64,000 nucleotides of DNA from Paenibacillus sp. OVF10 (GCA_022836915.1 CP094668.1:1116001-1180000); one strand, 5' to 3'; positions 38,986 to 49,121 are shown, counted from the stretch's first letter. Translations and numbers: made by a program. The notes: a model not told the origin generated them from the sequence alone.

Positions 38986-40406
38986 TTATTCGGAACCACC
39001 GTTCAGATAGTTGAAGAAAGGCTGGTCCACCCAGAAGTCATACGTCGTAATGTCTGCATCGGGGGCCAGCTTCAGGAAACCTTCCCGAATGGCTTTGGCA
39101 TTCTCTTTCAGAGAGAAGGACTGAGCATAGTAATTGCCAAGCGCGATCTTATTATTGGAAATGACCGGATAGTTCGCCAATGCGGTTGGTGAATAATACA
39201 ACGGTTGCCACCAGGAGCTGAGAATCAGTGGAGAGGTACTGTCACTGTTCTTTTTAGCATATTTCAGCACAATGTCATTGAAGCGAACTTTGTCTGCCAC
39301 ATTGTTGAACTCGAACTGAATATCATATTCCTTCGCAGAAGCAATATAGTTGCCGTTCTCGATCTGTGTCACTTTATAGTCTGGTGTTTCCTTCGGCTCG
39401 CCCCATTCCTTCAAATAAATGAAGGCAGATGTCTTCGGCTGGAATTGTACATCAGCATCAATACCTTCGCTACGCAGCAAACCAACCAACTGTACAGCAT
39501 GTTGAATATTATCGTGGCCGTAGGTAAGTGTCAGTTCATCGATAAAGTTGGAATCAAAGCGGCTATCCTTCAGATTGTAACCTGTTACGAGATCATCTCG
39601 CAGGGCCTGATCCACAATTTTTCTCAGCTCAGGTGATTCGATCAGATCCGCTGTGCGATATGCAGCATACAATTTGGAATAGATGTCCGCATCGCCGGAA
39701 CGCCCAATCTCATGTTTGTATTTCCCTTGACTGACCAGTACGCGTCCAAGCAAAGTATTAGCGAAATCTTTACTTGCTACGCCACCCTTAAGGAGAGCGG
39801 GGTACAGGCTTTCGGGAATGAGGCCTGTATCAATAGCCGCAGCCAGTTCCTGTGCGGCTTGTCCCTGAACACGGTTCGGGTTAATGCCAGCTTTGGCAAG
39901 CGCTTTGGCTGTTTTCTCTGTGGGATATGTATAAGCGAGTTCCTTGAATCCGGCTGCTTTCACCGCGATGAAGACGGCAGTATAAGTGCTCAGTTGATCC
40001 TTGGCACGTACTTCTGTGCCTGTAAGAACCCCACTATTGAATAAGGATACGGCAGCATCATAGGAAGAATCACCAGAGGCCAGATCGGTAAAGACAGGAG
40101 CTTTGGCTGCACTGTCACTTGCTTGAGTTGCTTCCGTGATGGCTGCAATGGCTTGAATGAAATCACCTTTGGTAATCTGTTGCGGCAATTGAATTTTGTA
40201 TTTCGCTTGCAAGAATTGAGCAAAATCCGCTGCGCTTTCCGTGTAAGCAACTGGCGCCTGAGCTACCGGTCCTTTGACACTTTGTGAGGTGGTGGGTTTA
40301 GCCGGAGTTGCAGATGCTGCAGAAGCGGAAGCGGGCAAGCTAAGACTGCCTAGTGTTACCGGAGCGGCGAGTAGGGCCGCCAACGTGATCTGGGTGATTT
40401 TTTCAA
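38986..40406 (-). CDS. secreted protein with an SLH-like stretch (one frame break at the signal peptide)
   Basis: About 473 residues after repair. TTG 40406 follows AAGGAGG. The frame breaks near 40400 in an A run; one more A gives the signal peptide KKITQITLAALLAAPVTLGS ending at SASA. A Thr/Pro/Ala linker follows. Residues about 120-165 (PVFTDLASGDSSYDAAVSLF and NSGVLTGTEV) look like one S-layer homology unit. The remainder is not recognised; it includes FIYLKEWGEPKETPDY and DFWVDQPFFNYLNGGSE. It is exported and may bind cell-wall polymer through the SLH-like part. Confidence 0.7.
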
Positions 40407-40590
40407 ATGAATAGCCTCCTTAAAATGGGTTGGAAAATAATCAGCTTTGGGTTATAATTCTGACAATTCCTATCAGAATAGAATAATTGGATTGACTTTA
40501 GCACGGAGACGCGCTGGATGTCAAAGAAAAAAGCTTGATAAGAACGGTTTCCAATGCTTGGTAGAAAGCGAATTGTCAATTATATTCTAT

Positions 40591-40645
40591 TTGAGTGTAT
40601 ACGCTCAAAGATTTATTGACAAGGATCGACAGTATCCGCTAGGAT
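40591..40645 (+). promoter_or_regulatory. sigma-A promoter of the nup operon with upstream palindrome
   Basis: TTGACA (40616-40621) and TAGGAT (40640-40645) are 18 bp apart, 35 bp before the start codon. TTGAGTGTATACGCTCAA (40591-40608) is a near-perfect palindrome just upstream of the -35 box, a candidate operator. A second repeat ATTCTGA/TCAGAAT lies at 40457-40479. Confidence 0.6.
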
Positions 40646-40679
40646 AAGAAAAAAGAATGTTGAAAAGGGTATTTTCAAA

Positions 40680-41711
40680 ATGAAAAGAGGTTTATCGTTC
40701 GTCTTATCGATCATCATGTTGGCTATTTTGTTGGCAGCTTGTGGAAATTCGGCTTCCAAAGACGAACAATCCGCCCAAGGCAGTGATTCGGAGAAATCTC
40801 TTCGGATGGCCCTTGTACTTCCCGAAAAAATAGGGGTTAACCCTTTCTTTGTACAGATGGATGAAGGTTTCAAAAAAGCAGGCGAAGAATTCAAAGTAGA
40901 CACCAAGACGATTGAATCGACAGATCCGGCAGCATTTGAACAAAATCTGCGTGCTGCGGTTGCCGAGAATTATGATCTGATTATTACAGCCACTTTCCAG
41001 GCGGAAGATGCATTGAAGAAAGTCGCAGCAGAGAATCCGGACAAGTCCTTTGCGATTGTAGATACAACCGTTGATCTGCCTAACGTTCGTAGCGTTGGTT
41101 TCCGTGAATATGAAGGGGCGTACCTGCTCGGTGCAGCTGCTGGATTGTCCACCAAAACAGACAAAGTCGGCATGATTGCAGCAATGGATGTACCATTGAT
41201 TAAGAAATATACGGAAGGTTTCAAAGCGGGATTGGAATCCGTGAATCCAGATGCAGAATTCCTCGTGAACTATGTAGGTGGATTTAATGACCCGGCCAAA
41301 GCAAAAGAATTGGCGCTGGTACAATTCGGCAAAGGCGCTGACTTCATCGCTGGCGCATCCGCTGTAGGCGATCTCGGCGTGTTCGAAGCAGCCAAAGAAA
41401 AAGGCTTCTACACTTCCGGTCAGGATACGGACCGTACTGTTGAAGACCCGGAACATATCGTATTGTCTCAATTGAAATCAACGGATACCGTTGCTTATGA
41501 GACTGTGAAAGATTTTGTAGAAGGCAACTTCAAAGCAGGTGCAGTAAACTATGGTTTGAAAGAAGACGGTGTAGGCCTGACGTACGTTACACGTGATAGC
41601 GAATCTCCGCTGAATGCTTTTGTTGGACAAGAAGTGATCGACAAGGTTAAAGCAATCAAGGATGATATCGTATCCGGCAAAATTGTAGTCAAAGATCCAT
41701 TGCAACAATAG
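40680..41711 (+). CDS. nupN: BMP-family nucleoside-binding lipoprotein (NupN/PnrA-like)
   Basis: 343 residues. Lipobox LAAC near residue 21, then the basic membrane protein fold: KKVAAENPDKSFAIVDTTVD, VGFREYEGAYLLGAAAGLST and KVGMIAAMDVPLIKKYTEGF. This family binds purine nucleosides for ABC import. Its permease and ATPase genes follow, in the order of B. subtilis nupNOPQ (yufNOPQ, guanosine uptake). A terminator and a dispersed repeat lie between this gene and the ATPase gene, which would favour excess binding protein. Confidence 0.88.
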   Translation: MKRGLSFVLSIIMLAILLAACGNSASKDEQSAQGSDSEKSLRMALVLPEKIGVNPFFVQMDEGFKKAGEEFKVDTKTIESTDPAAFEQNLRAAVAENYDLIITATFQAEDALKKVAAENPDKSFAIVDTTVDLPNVRSVGFREYEGAYLLGAAAGLSTKTDKVGMIAAMDVPLIKKYTEGFKAGLESVNPDAEFLVNYVGGFNDPAKAKELALVQFGKGADFIAGASAVGDLGVFEAAKEKGFYTSGQDTDRTVEDPEHIVLSQLKSTDTVAYETVKDFVEGNFKAGAVNYGLKEDGVGLTYVTRDSESPLNAFVGQEVIDKVKAIKDDIVSGKIVVKDPLQQ

Positions 41712-41751
41712 TTTTGAATGTTCTTTTCAATGAATGAGTGATGGAATTGAT

Positions 41752-41783
41752 CAGCCGGCTGCCCGATCAGGCAGCCGGTTTTG
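41752..41783 (+). terminator. terminator after nupN (partial, intra-operon)
   Basis: CCGGCTGCC pairs with GGCAGCCGG around CGATCA and is followed by TTTTGCTG. Confidence 0.78.
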
Positions 41784-41806
41784 CTGCTATTAAATGACCA
41801 GTATAT

Positions 41807-42023
41807 GTTCAACTTATCGTTTACACGATAACGAAGAGGACAGAAATAACCTGAAGAAGCAACGCTAAAAGCTTTCTGAAAGAAAGCTGCTTCCGAAGCA
41901 TACACCTCGCATTTATCCCCGGATTTTCCCGTGTCAAAAGGGAATCAAAAAATCTGGGGATAACGGCGATCGGAAGGTTGTTCTGTCATCGTAGTGGCGA
42001 GTGTAACCTTTTTAAGTTGAACT
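41807..42023 (-). repeat. dispersed inverted-repeat element, copy B (reverse orientation)
   Basis: Bounded by GTTCAACT (41807) and AGTTGAACT (42015-42023). Contains in reverse order CAGAAATAACCTGAAGAAGC, AAAAGCTTTCTGAAAGAAAG, CCCCGGATTTT pairing with AAAATCTGGGG, and CGATCGGAAGGTTGTTCTG. It fills the gap between nupN and nupO. Confidence 0.85.
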
Positions 42024-42043
42024 GAGGGGAGCGAACGCGAGAT

Positions 42044-43542
42044 ATGCTGTTGGAGATGGAGCACATTACGAAGAAATACGGCGGCTTCACCGCTAACCGT
42101 GACATCCGTTTTAATTTGCGTGAGGGAGAGATTCATGCCCTTGTAGGTGAGAACGGGGCCGGTAAAACAACCTTGATGCGTATGTTGTATGGTATGGAAC
42201 AGCCTACGTCGGGCACAATCAAAGTCCGTGGACGTGAGGTGAGCTTTGCCACGCCGTCTCAGGCGATGGCAAGTGGCATCGGTATGGTGCATCAGCATTT
42301 CATGCTGTTCCCTTCCTTTACGGTGGCGGAGAACATCGTGATCGGACGTGAACCGGCTAAGGCAGGCGCATTTGACCGCAAAAAAGCAGCGGCTCAGGTA
42401 AATGAGCTGGGCAGACAATATGGCATGCCGGTTGACCCGTGGAAAAAGTATCCGAGTGCCCGCTTGGCATGCAGCAGCGTGTTGAAATTCTCAAGGTGCT
42501 GCATCAGGGCGCAGACATCATTATATTGGATGAACCTTCGGCGGTACTGACACCGCTTGAAGTGAAGGAACTGCTGGCGAATATGAAATCTCTCGCCAAG
42601 CTGGGCAAAACCTTTGTACTGATCACGCACAAGCTGCAAGAAGTCATGGATGTAGCAGACCGGATCACGGTGCTTCGGGATGGTCAGGTGACAGGTACGT
42701 TGGAAGCGAAGGATACACATGTGGAGGAATTGTCCCGTCTGATGGTTGGTCGTGAACTTGTGCGTATGGACAAGCAGCCATCGGTTCCAGCCGAAGCCGT
42801 GCTTCAAGTGGAAGGGGTTAATCTGTCCGGAGCGAAGGATCGTTCGGCGCTCAAGGAGATCCATATGGAGGTTCGAAAAGGTGAGGTCGTTGGTATAGCG
42901 GGTATCTCGGGTAACGGCCAGTCGGAACTGATTCAGGTCATTGCCGGACTACGTAAGGCGGATAGTGGTCGCGTTGTGCTCTCCGGGCAGGATACAACCA
43001 ACTGGCCTGTACGGCGCATAAGGGAGCATGGACTTGCTCATATTCCGGAAGATCGCTACATGTGGGGAGCGGCCAAGGATGCGAGTGTTCGCGAGAACGG
43101 GCTGATGGGACATCATCATCGTTTGCAGTCACGGGGCATTATCAAAGCTAAAGCAGCAAAAACGATGGTAGAGAGTTGGATCAAACAGTTCAGCATCAAG
43201 ACGGGTTCTGCGGAGACCAAGGCACAGTTTCTGTCCGGAGGAAACTTGCAGAAGTTGATTGCTGCCCGTGAATTTGCACAGGATACACCGTTTCTAATTG
43301 CAGCCGAACCAACACGTGGTGTGGATATCGGTGCTATGGAGACGATTCATGCCGAATTGCTGCGCAAACGCAGTGAGGGCGCTGGCATTCTGCTCATTTC
43401 ATCGGAGTTGTCGGAGATTTTGCAATTATCTGATCGCATTATTGTCATGTATGAAGGCGAAATTGCCGGAGAACTGAGAGCAGAAGAAGCGACTGAGGAA
43501 CAGATCAGCTTGTTAATGGCAGGAGGGAAAGAGCGGATATGA
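42044..43542 (+). CDS. nupO: nucleoside ABC transporter ATPase, two fused ATP-binding domains (NupO; one frame break)
   Basis: About 499 residues after repair. Domain 1 has GENGAGKTTLMRMLYGMEQP and HQHFMLFPSFTVAENIVIG. The frame breaks near 42445 in an A run; one added A gives PWKKVSECPLGMQQRVEILK, the degenerate signature of this family, followed by IIILDEPSAVLTP. Domain 2 has GISGNGQSELIQVIAGLRKA, IPEDRYMWGAA, LSGGNLQKLIAAREFA and LIAAEPTRGVDIGAM. Double-domain ATPases of this kind serve sugar and nucleoside importers (RbsA/YufO). Its stop overlaps nupP by 4 bp. Confidence 0.9.
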
Positions 43543-44605
43543 ATCGGGTAAAAGAAACACTTCGCGGACTCGTACAGCCGCTGCTTGCCGTATTCATCGG
43601 TCTGATTGCAGGGGCTGTAGCGATTCTGATCGTTGGCGGTAATGTGGTAGATACGTATGCGGAGATGTGGAAAGGAGCCTTCGGCAACTTCTACTTCTTC
43701 ACCAATACGTTGGCTCGTTCCACACCAATCATCTTGGCGGGGCTTGGCGTAGCATTGGCATTCCGTGCCGGATTTTTCAATATGGGAGCCGAAGGCCAGA
43801 TGATTCTTGGCGGGCTCAGTGCCGCGCTCACGGCGCTCTATCTGCCAGGGCCAGGCTGGTTCGTGTGTATTGCTGCGATTGTGGCTGGTATTGTTGCCGG
43901 AGGAATCTGGTCCCTGTTTGCAGGTTGGCTGGATGCTCGGTTTGGCATGAATCTGTTGATTACAACCTTACTACTTAACTATATTGCCATTTATTTTGGT
44001 GGATACATGGTCTCCTATCCATTCAAGGATCGGACTGGATCTGCAGCGATGGCTCAGACACCCATGATTGATCAGAGTATCTGGTTGCCGAAGTTGTTCC
44101 AGGGCATGGGGCTGCATGCCGGGTTCATCATTGCCATTGTAGCGGCTATTCTGATCTACTGGTTCACACATAAAACGGTGACTGGTTACGAGATCCGCAT
44201 GCTCGGCAGCAACCCATCCTTTGCAACCTACGGTGGTGTTCGCCGCATTCGCATGATGATGTTGTCCATGGTCATTAGTGGTGGACTTGCTGGACTCGCG
44301 GGTGCGGGGAAGTGCTCGGTACACAGTACCGTTTCCTTGATGGCTCATTGTCATCGGCGAGTTACGCATGGAGCGGCATTATGGCAACGCTACTTGCCCG
44401 CTCGCATCCACTCGGTACAGCTGTGGCAGCTATTTTGCTGGCTGCGTTACAGACAGGTGCCATGGGGATGGAACGGAATACGGATGTGCCGCTGGAAGTT
44501 GGCAGTGTCATCCAGGCTGTATTGACGTTATTTGTATCAGCTCAGATCGGTTATTCATTCCTGAAGCGGAGAAAGGAGAAAAAGTCCAATGCAACAACTG
44601 TTTGA
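43539..44605 (+). CDS. nupP: nucleoside ABC transporter permease NupP (one frame break)
   Basis: About 355 residues after repair, with some eight to ten membrane segments. GVALAFRAGFFNMGAEGQMI is the conserved motif of BMP-type permeases. The frame breaks near 44307 in a G run; one added G gives AGAGEVLGTQYRFLDGSLSS and continues to the stop at 44605. It overlaps nupQ by 17 bp. It forms the channel with NupQ. Confidence 0.9.
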
Positions 44606-45512
44606 TGCAGCCATGTTTGGCTCAACCTTGCGGATTATGACTCCAATCCTGCTTGCAGCGCTCGGTGGGGCTTTATGTTCTCGTGTCGGTCTGTTTAACG
44701 TGGGTCTTGAAGGACTGGTTCTGATCGGTGCATTCTCCGCCATTGTCGGCAATTATCTGTTTGGCAATGTGCTGCTTGCTGTACTCTTTTCCATTATTAT
44801 TGTGATGTTGTTCTCGGCGCTCTTTGCCTTTATAAGTATTAATCTCAAGGCCAACGCCATCGTGGTCGGGATCTCGCTAAACTTCCTGGCTGCGGGGGTG
44901 ACGACCTTTGCACTGCGTGCGATTTTTGATGTAAAAGGTGCATACTACGACAAAGACATGGTGGGACTTCCCAAGTGGGATATTCCGCTGATTAAGGACA
45001 TCCCGTGGGTCGGCGATGTAATATCGGGACATAGTCCCCTGGTTTACCTCGGCATTGTGCTCGTGATTGCATTGCAATTTTATCTGTTCAAAAGTGTATC
45101 CGGCTTCCGCCTGCGCTCCGTCGGTGAGAACCCGATTGCAGCACAGAGCATTGGAATCAAGGTTCGCGGTATCCAGTATGGTGCCGTTCTGATGTGCGGT
45201 GTGTTGTGTGCTCTGGCTGGAGCACAGTTGTCGCTTGGTCAGGTAACGATGTTTACCGAAGGCATGACTGCTGGTCGTGGCTTTATCGCGCTGGTGGCAA
45301 CGATGCTGGGGCAAGCGAATCCGCTTGGCGTCATGGGCTCCAGTGTGCTGTTCGGCTTCATGGAAGCATTGAGTATTCGTCTGCAAGGCTTCTCCTTGCC
45401 AACTCATTTCACATTGATGTTGCCGTATATTGTGACGCTGGTCGCAATGTTCTTTTTCAAAGACCGTACCTATGCACAGGATGCACTAAAAGCGGGCGGA
45501 AGCTCGCGTTAA
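44589..45512 (+). CDS. nupQ: nucleoside ABC transporter permease NupQ
   Basis: 307 residues, unbroken. Motifs ALGGALCSRVGLFNVGLEGL, INLKANAIVVGISLNFLAAG and FRLRSVGENPIAAQSIGIKV are typical of the second permease of BMP-dependent importers. It ends with FFFKDRTYAQDALKAGG. It completes the nupNOPQ set. Confidence 0.9.
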   Translation: MQQLFDAAMFGSTLRIMTPILLAALGGALCSRVGLFNVGLEGLVLIGAFSAIVGNYLFGNVLLAVLFSIIIVMLFSALFAFISINLKANAIVVGISLNFLAAGVTTFALRAIFDVKGAYYDKDMVGLPKWDIPLIKDIPWVGDVISGHSPLVYLGIVLVIALQFYLFKSVSGFRLRSVGENPIAAQSIGIKVRGIQYGAVLMCGVLCALAGAQLSLGQVTMFTEGMTAGRGFIALVATMLGQANPLGVMGSSVLFGFMEALSIRLQGFSLPTHFTLMLPYIVTLVAMFFFKDRTYAQDALKAGGSSR

Positions 45513-45558
45513 TTCCTGAATGCCGATGAAGAGGCAGCAAAAGAAGGAGGAATTCCAC

Positions 45559-46230
45559 TTGCATAACAAGGCTGAACGTTTGAAAAAAGGAAAAGCCCCG
45601 GCACCCAAAGCGGGCAATGATTATGGAGATCGGCTGCCGCCAGGACAGATGCTGACGGAGAAATTCCCGATTCTGCATGAAGGGGAAGTGCCGGAATATG
45701 ACCTGTCCACATGGGACCTGAAGGTATTCGGCGAAGTGGAAGAGGAGAAGGTGTTCTCCCTAGCTGAGTTACAGGCGATGCCTCAGGTGAACACGGTGAG
45801 TGATATTCACTGTGTCACACGCTGGTCGAAATTCGATACGCCGTGGGAAGGCATTCGCTTCTCCGATTTTGTGAAACTTCTGGGTGTTAAACCGGAAGCA
45901 AAATACGTCATGATCCATGCGGATCATGATTATGAGACAAATGTACCGCTTGAAGAATTGATGCATGATGACGTACTGCTTGCATTCAAATGTAACGGCG
46001 AGCCACTAACGCCGAAGCATGGTTTTCCATTGCGTATGGTCGTGCCACAACTCTACTTCTGGAAGAGTGCGAAGTGGATACGTGGGCTGGAGTTTATGAC
46101 AGAAGACCGTAACGGCTTCTGGGAAGTGAATGGTTTCCACCATTTTGCCGATCCGTTCAAGGAACAACGCTTCTCGGGTGAAGATCTGCCGATTCCGGAA
46201 GACGAGTGGACGAAGAAGGAGTTTGATTAA
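45559..46230 (+). CDS. sulfite oxidase-like molybdopterin-fold oxidoreductase (YuiH-like)
   Basis: 223 residues from TTG 45559, 8 bases after AAGGAGG; an ATG at 45520 has no ribosome binding site. The oxidoreductase molybdopterin-binding fold is visible: LSTWDLKVFGEVEEEKVFSL, then IHCVTRWSKFDTPWEG containing the cysteine that ligates molybdenum, and LTPKHGFPLRMVVPQLYFWK. No heme domain, dimerisation domain or Tat signal is present, as in YuiH. The substrate is unknown. It sits 46 bp after nupQ and one base before the phosphorylase gene, in an apparent purine-salvage operon. Confidence 0.85.
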   Translation: MHNKAERLKKGKAPAPKAGNDYGDRLPPGQMLTEKFPILHEGEVPEYDLSTWDLKVFGEVEEEKVFSLAELQAMPQVNTVSDIHCVTRWSKFDTPWEGIRFSDFVKLLGVKPEAKYVMIHADHDYETNVPLEELMHDDVLLAFKCNGEPLTPKHGFPLRMVVPQLYFWKSAKWIRGLEFMTEDRNGFWEVNGFHHFADPFKEQRFSGEDLPIPEDEWTKKEFD

Positions 46231-46231
46231 T

Positions 46232-46990
46232 ATGTTGATGCCTATTTTGCAGATTCATTCGGAAGACATGCCGGCATATGCCATCGTCTGTGGTGATCCG
46301 GCACGTGCGGAGAAGATTTCCCGCAAGCTGGAGCAGGCGAGAGAACTGGCGTTCAGTCGAGAGTATCGTACATTTGTTGGATTGTATGAAGGGGTACAGA
46401 TCGCTGTGGTCAGCCATGGTGTAGGTTCACCTGGAGCAGCTGTCTGCTTCGAGGAATTGATTCGCGCGGGTGTAACAACTCTGATTCGTGTTGGTACAGC
46501 GGGATCGTATACAGCGGACTATCCAGCAGGCAGTGTGATTGTGAGTACAGCCGCTGTTCGTACGGACGGATTGACTCACCAACTGGTGCCGGATGGTTTC
46601 CCAGCGGTAGCGGACATTGGGGTGACACAAGCGTTGATCGAAGCTGCTCGTGAGAAAGAAAGCGCGGATGCTGCAACATTTGCAGGCAAAGTGGGCGTTG
46701 GTATCACCGTAACGCTGGATGCGTTCTTTGCAGGCGTGGAAGAGATTCCACACCGCAAGTACAAGCAGGCTGGAGCACTTGCGGCTGAGATGGAAATCGC
46801 GGCGCTCTACATCGTCAGCACCTTGCGTGGCGCTCGCGCCGGAGCGATTGTCGCGATCGATGGATTCGCGGACAGTGATCTGGCTGCCGAGTATGATCCG
46901 CATACGGATGCGGTTGGACAAGCGGTGGAGCGCGAGATTAATGCAGCGCTACATGCGCTAGTCGCGCTTGCTCGTCAGGATCAGGCTTAG
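46232..46990 (+). CDS. nucleoside phosphorylase (PNP/UDP family)
   Basis: 252 residues from ATG 46232, 10 bases after GAAGGAG. PNP/uridine phosphorylase motifs: YAIVCGDPARAEKISRKLEQ, VVSHGVGSPGAAVCFEELIR (phosphate binding), LIRVGTAGSYTADYPAGSVI and AGALAAEMEIAALYIVSTLR with the ribose-binding Glu. It splits imported nucleosides into base and ribose-1-phosphate, which fits the importer encoded just upstream. Uridine versus purine specificity cannot be decided from the sequence. Confidence 0.88.
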   Translation: MLMPILQIHSEDMPAYAIVCGDPARAEKISRKLEQARELAFSREYRTFVGLYEGVQIAVVSHGVGSPGAAVCFEELIRAGVTTLIRVGTAGSYTADYPAGSVIVSTAAVRTDGLTHQLVPDGFPAVADIGVTQALIEAAREKESADAATFAGKVGVGITVTLDAFFAGVEEIPHRKYKQAGALAAEMEIAALYIVSTLRGARAGAIVAIDGFADSDLAAEYDPHTDAVGQAVEREINAALHALVALARQDQA

Positions 46991-47244
46991 GTTGGTTAAA
47001 ACAAGTATGCATTTTTGCTCAGTGTTACAAGCAAACCAGTAGATGATGTCCATTTGAGGTGGATAATATAAAAAGGGCGTCCCGTAAGGTCATGAATATG
47101 ACCCAAGGGGCGTCCTTTCCTTTTAAGTTTTCCGTCTATAGTTAAGTGGCGCCTTTTTAAATAAACTGAAAAAGAAGAGGGGATGCAGGTACAGTAGCGA
47201 ATTGTATTTCATGGCATGTTATTAAATTAGGAGAGTGATTAAAT

Positions 47245-47856
47245 ATGGGCTGGAGTGAATTACGTGAAATTCCTAATGAATACAGCGATGAGGTACAGCG
47301 GATTGATGAGCAACTTTTGAAACTGGTTGCAGCCAGAAAGGACATAACCGGAGCAGTCCAATACCAACCTCCTCAAAATACCATCGATGAATGGGTGAGC
47401 TTACTGGATATGAAGGAGGAAGATATCCGATATGTTCTCCGTAGCGTGCAACCGATGCCGCAAAGACACTACTTTCCAAGTGAACCTCTTCAATTGACAA
47501 GTGTGGTGCCGATTATGAAGAAAATGATTAAAGATTCGTGTGAGTATATGATCACGCATTCGATGCAATATGAAGGCGAAAGCCTCGTATATGTGGAGAT
47601 TCAATATAAGGGGAATGAAGCTGAGCGTATACAAATGGTTCCACATTTGGCTCTGGAAATATTCAGCGAACAGAGACATATCACCATGAGACATGGCAGT
47701 CGTGGAGGAGGTGGGGAGACTCAAATTAGTTTCCGAGTGGTTCCTGCTCTTCCTTCTTCTCTGGAAAACGTTCGATTCTCCTTGATTCCTTCAATACCAG
47801 AGATGGAATACAAAGTAGAGGAAATCATTTTGGATAAACAGGTTGATTTCGATTAA
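47245..47856 (+). CDS. hypothetical protein with chorismate-mutase-like N-terminal helix
   Basis: 203 residues; AGGAGAGTG lies upstream. The first helix (EVQRIDEQLLKLVAARKDIT) resembles the opening of chorismate mutase type II, but the other catalytic residues are not apparent. The rest has alternating beta strands (SLVYVEIQYKGNEAERIQMV) and a Gly-rich turn (HGSRGGGGETQISF). No signal or membrane segment. I do not recognise a family and assign no function. It is convergent with a ribbon-helix-helix gene. Confidence 0.65.
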   Translation: MGWSELREIPNEYSDEVQRIDEQLLKLVAARKDITGAVQYQPPQNTIDEWVSLLDMKEEDIRYVLRSVQPMPQRHYFPSEPLQLTSVVPIMKKMIKDSCEYMITHSMQYEGESLVYVEIQYKGNEAERIQMVPHLALEIFSEQRHITMRHGSRGGGGETQISFRVVPALPSSLENVRFSLIPSIPEMEYKVEEIILDKQVDFD

Positions 47857-47921
47857 CGGGGAACAGGATATATCATGAAAAATGACGTATGGATAATGCG
47901 CATGTATTAAGGGCGCAAAAT

Positions 47922-48107
47922 CTATACGTCATTATGTTTATCTGGGTAAATAACACCTTGTTCTTTCTCAAATTCATCAATATGTTGTTCAATAAGATAC
48001 TCAATCTGCATTGCAATAGATCGTTTGTTTTTGTCCGCAATAACTTTAATTTTCTCAAAATTCTTTTCTCGCAACCTAAGTGTAAAAACTCTTTTATCTG
48101 TAGCCAT
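47922..48107 (-). CDS. small ribbon-helix-helix (Arc-like) DNA-binding protein
   Basis: 61 residues from ATG 48107, after AAGGAG. The sequence RVFTLRLREKNFEKIKVIAD followed by NKRSIAMQIEYLIEQHI has the beta strand, helix, turn, helix layout of Arc/MetJ repressors. Such proteins are often antitoxins, but no toxin gene lies next to it on the same strand. It may be a stand-alone repressor. Confidence 0.75.
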   Translation of the reverse strand: MATDKRVFTLRLREKNFEKIKVIADKNKRSIAMQIEYLIEQHIDEFEKEQGVIYPDKHNDV

Positions 48108-48266
48108 GAAATAAAATCTCCTTAAAAAGTAATGTTCATATTGTATCATTAATTCAAGTAACACATAACTTGGGGACGGCCTGATCCTCAAAGAGAATGA
48201 TAATGCAGAAAGTGGGCACGTTATATAAAGGAACATCAACCATGAATACGAAAAAGGGAGGACTCT

Positions 48267-48455
48267 ATGATGACACAGAACAATCAACCTCAGGACGAGG
48301 CGGAAATTCGCAACAAGCTGGATGAAGACGGGGATTCCTTGATGGAGAAAAAGAAGATTTTGAGCGGAGTGGACATTGAGCCGCAGGCGGATGAATGGGC
48401 CGCGAAGCCATCACCTGTTGCTTTTAATGAAGGAAATACTTCTTCGAAAAAATAA
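48267..48455 (+). CDS. 62-residue acidic hypothetical protein
   Basis: Start at 48267 (a second ATG at 48270) after AAAGGGAGG. The product is hydrophilic and acidic (QPQDEAEIRNKLDEDGDSLM; VDIEPQADEWAAKPSPV) with a Ser/Lys end, probably unstructured. No family recognised. The strong ribosome binding site argues for translation. Confidence 0.58.
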   Translation: MMTQNNQPQDEAEIRNKLDEDGDSLMEKKKILSGVDIEPQADEWAAKPSPVAFNEGNTSSKK

Positions 48456-48572
48456 GCAACATGAGCATCACATTCGCTTTGTGGAATGAAAATAAATTTA
48501 GCGAAGCAGGTACCCTTATGGTATCTGCTTTTTGGTTGTATAATAATGTAAAATTCAGTAGATGAAAGAGTG

Positions 48573-49067
48573 ATGGGGATGAGTACAGGTACGATTAACA
48601 TCAGAAAGGCAGAAATGAGGGACTACTCTGGCGTGTCATTATTGATGGATGAGTTGCACCAGATGCATGTCGAGGGGCGGCCCGATCTATACAGAGCGTT
48701 AGAGACCAGAATGGAGGAAAAGGAGTTTACCGAACTGCTGGAAACGGATAAGCGTTACCTGTATGTTGCCGAGTCTTCGGAAACGGGTTTGATTCTGGGT
48801 TACGGGAGTGCGCAGTTAAGTGTTATTCAAGATAACTCGTTGATGGTGGATCGCAAGTTGCTGTACATCCATGAACTTGTAGTGGATACCAAGCATCGGG
48901 GCCAAGGAACAGGCAAACAGTTACTACAAGCATTCATCGAGCTAGGGAGAGAGCTTCAGGCAGACAGCGTGGAATTATCCGTGTCGACTTTTAATTCTGG
49001 GGCACAGGCTTTCTATGAACAGATGGGTCTGGTCGTACGCAGTAGCAGGATGGAGTATACCTTGTAA
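48573..49067 (+). CDS. GNAT family N-acetyltransferase
   Basis: About 164 residues; starts at 48573 or 48579 are possible. The GNAT fold is clear: INIRKAEMRDYSGVSLLMDE at the N-terminus, LLYIHELVVDTKHRGQGTGK (acetyl-CoA-binding Q/R-x-x-G-x-G/A loop) and ELSVSTFNSGAQAFYEQMGL. The acceptor substrate is unknown. A phosphotransferase-like gene starts 55 bp later and may be cotranscribed. Confidence 0.85.
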   Translation: MGMSTGTINIRKAEMRDYSGVSLLMDELHQMHVEGRPDLYRALETRMEEKEFTELLETDKRYLYVAESSETGLILGYGSAQLSVIQDNSLMVDRKLLYIHELVVDTKHRGQGTGKQLLQAFIELGRELQADSVELSVSTFNSGAQAFYEQMGLVVRSSRMEYTL

Positions 49068-49121
49068 GACACAACCAGTGGAGTGAAAGGAACATCGGCA
49101 TGGAGGAGGGGAACGAAGGAT

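Noticed and set aside
47072..47117. GGGCGTCC repeated after the nucleoside phosphorylase gene, considered as a terminator
   Set aside because: The two GGGCGTCC words are direct, not inverted; only a weak inner stem GGTCAT/ATGACC remains.
47922..48455. Ribbon-helix-helix gene plus the nearby 62-residue gene as a toxin-antitoxin pair
   Set aside because: The genes are on opposite strands and divergent, and the 62-residue protein is acidic and disordered with no toxin features.
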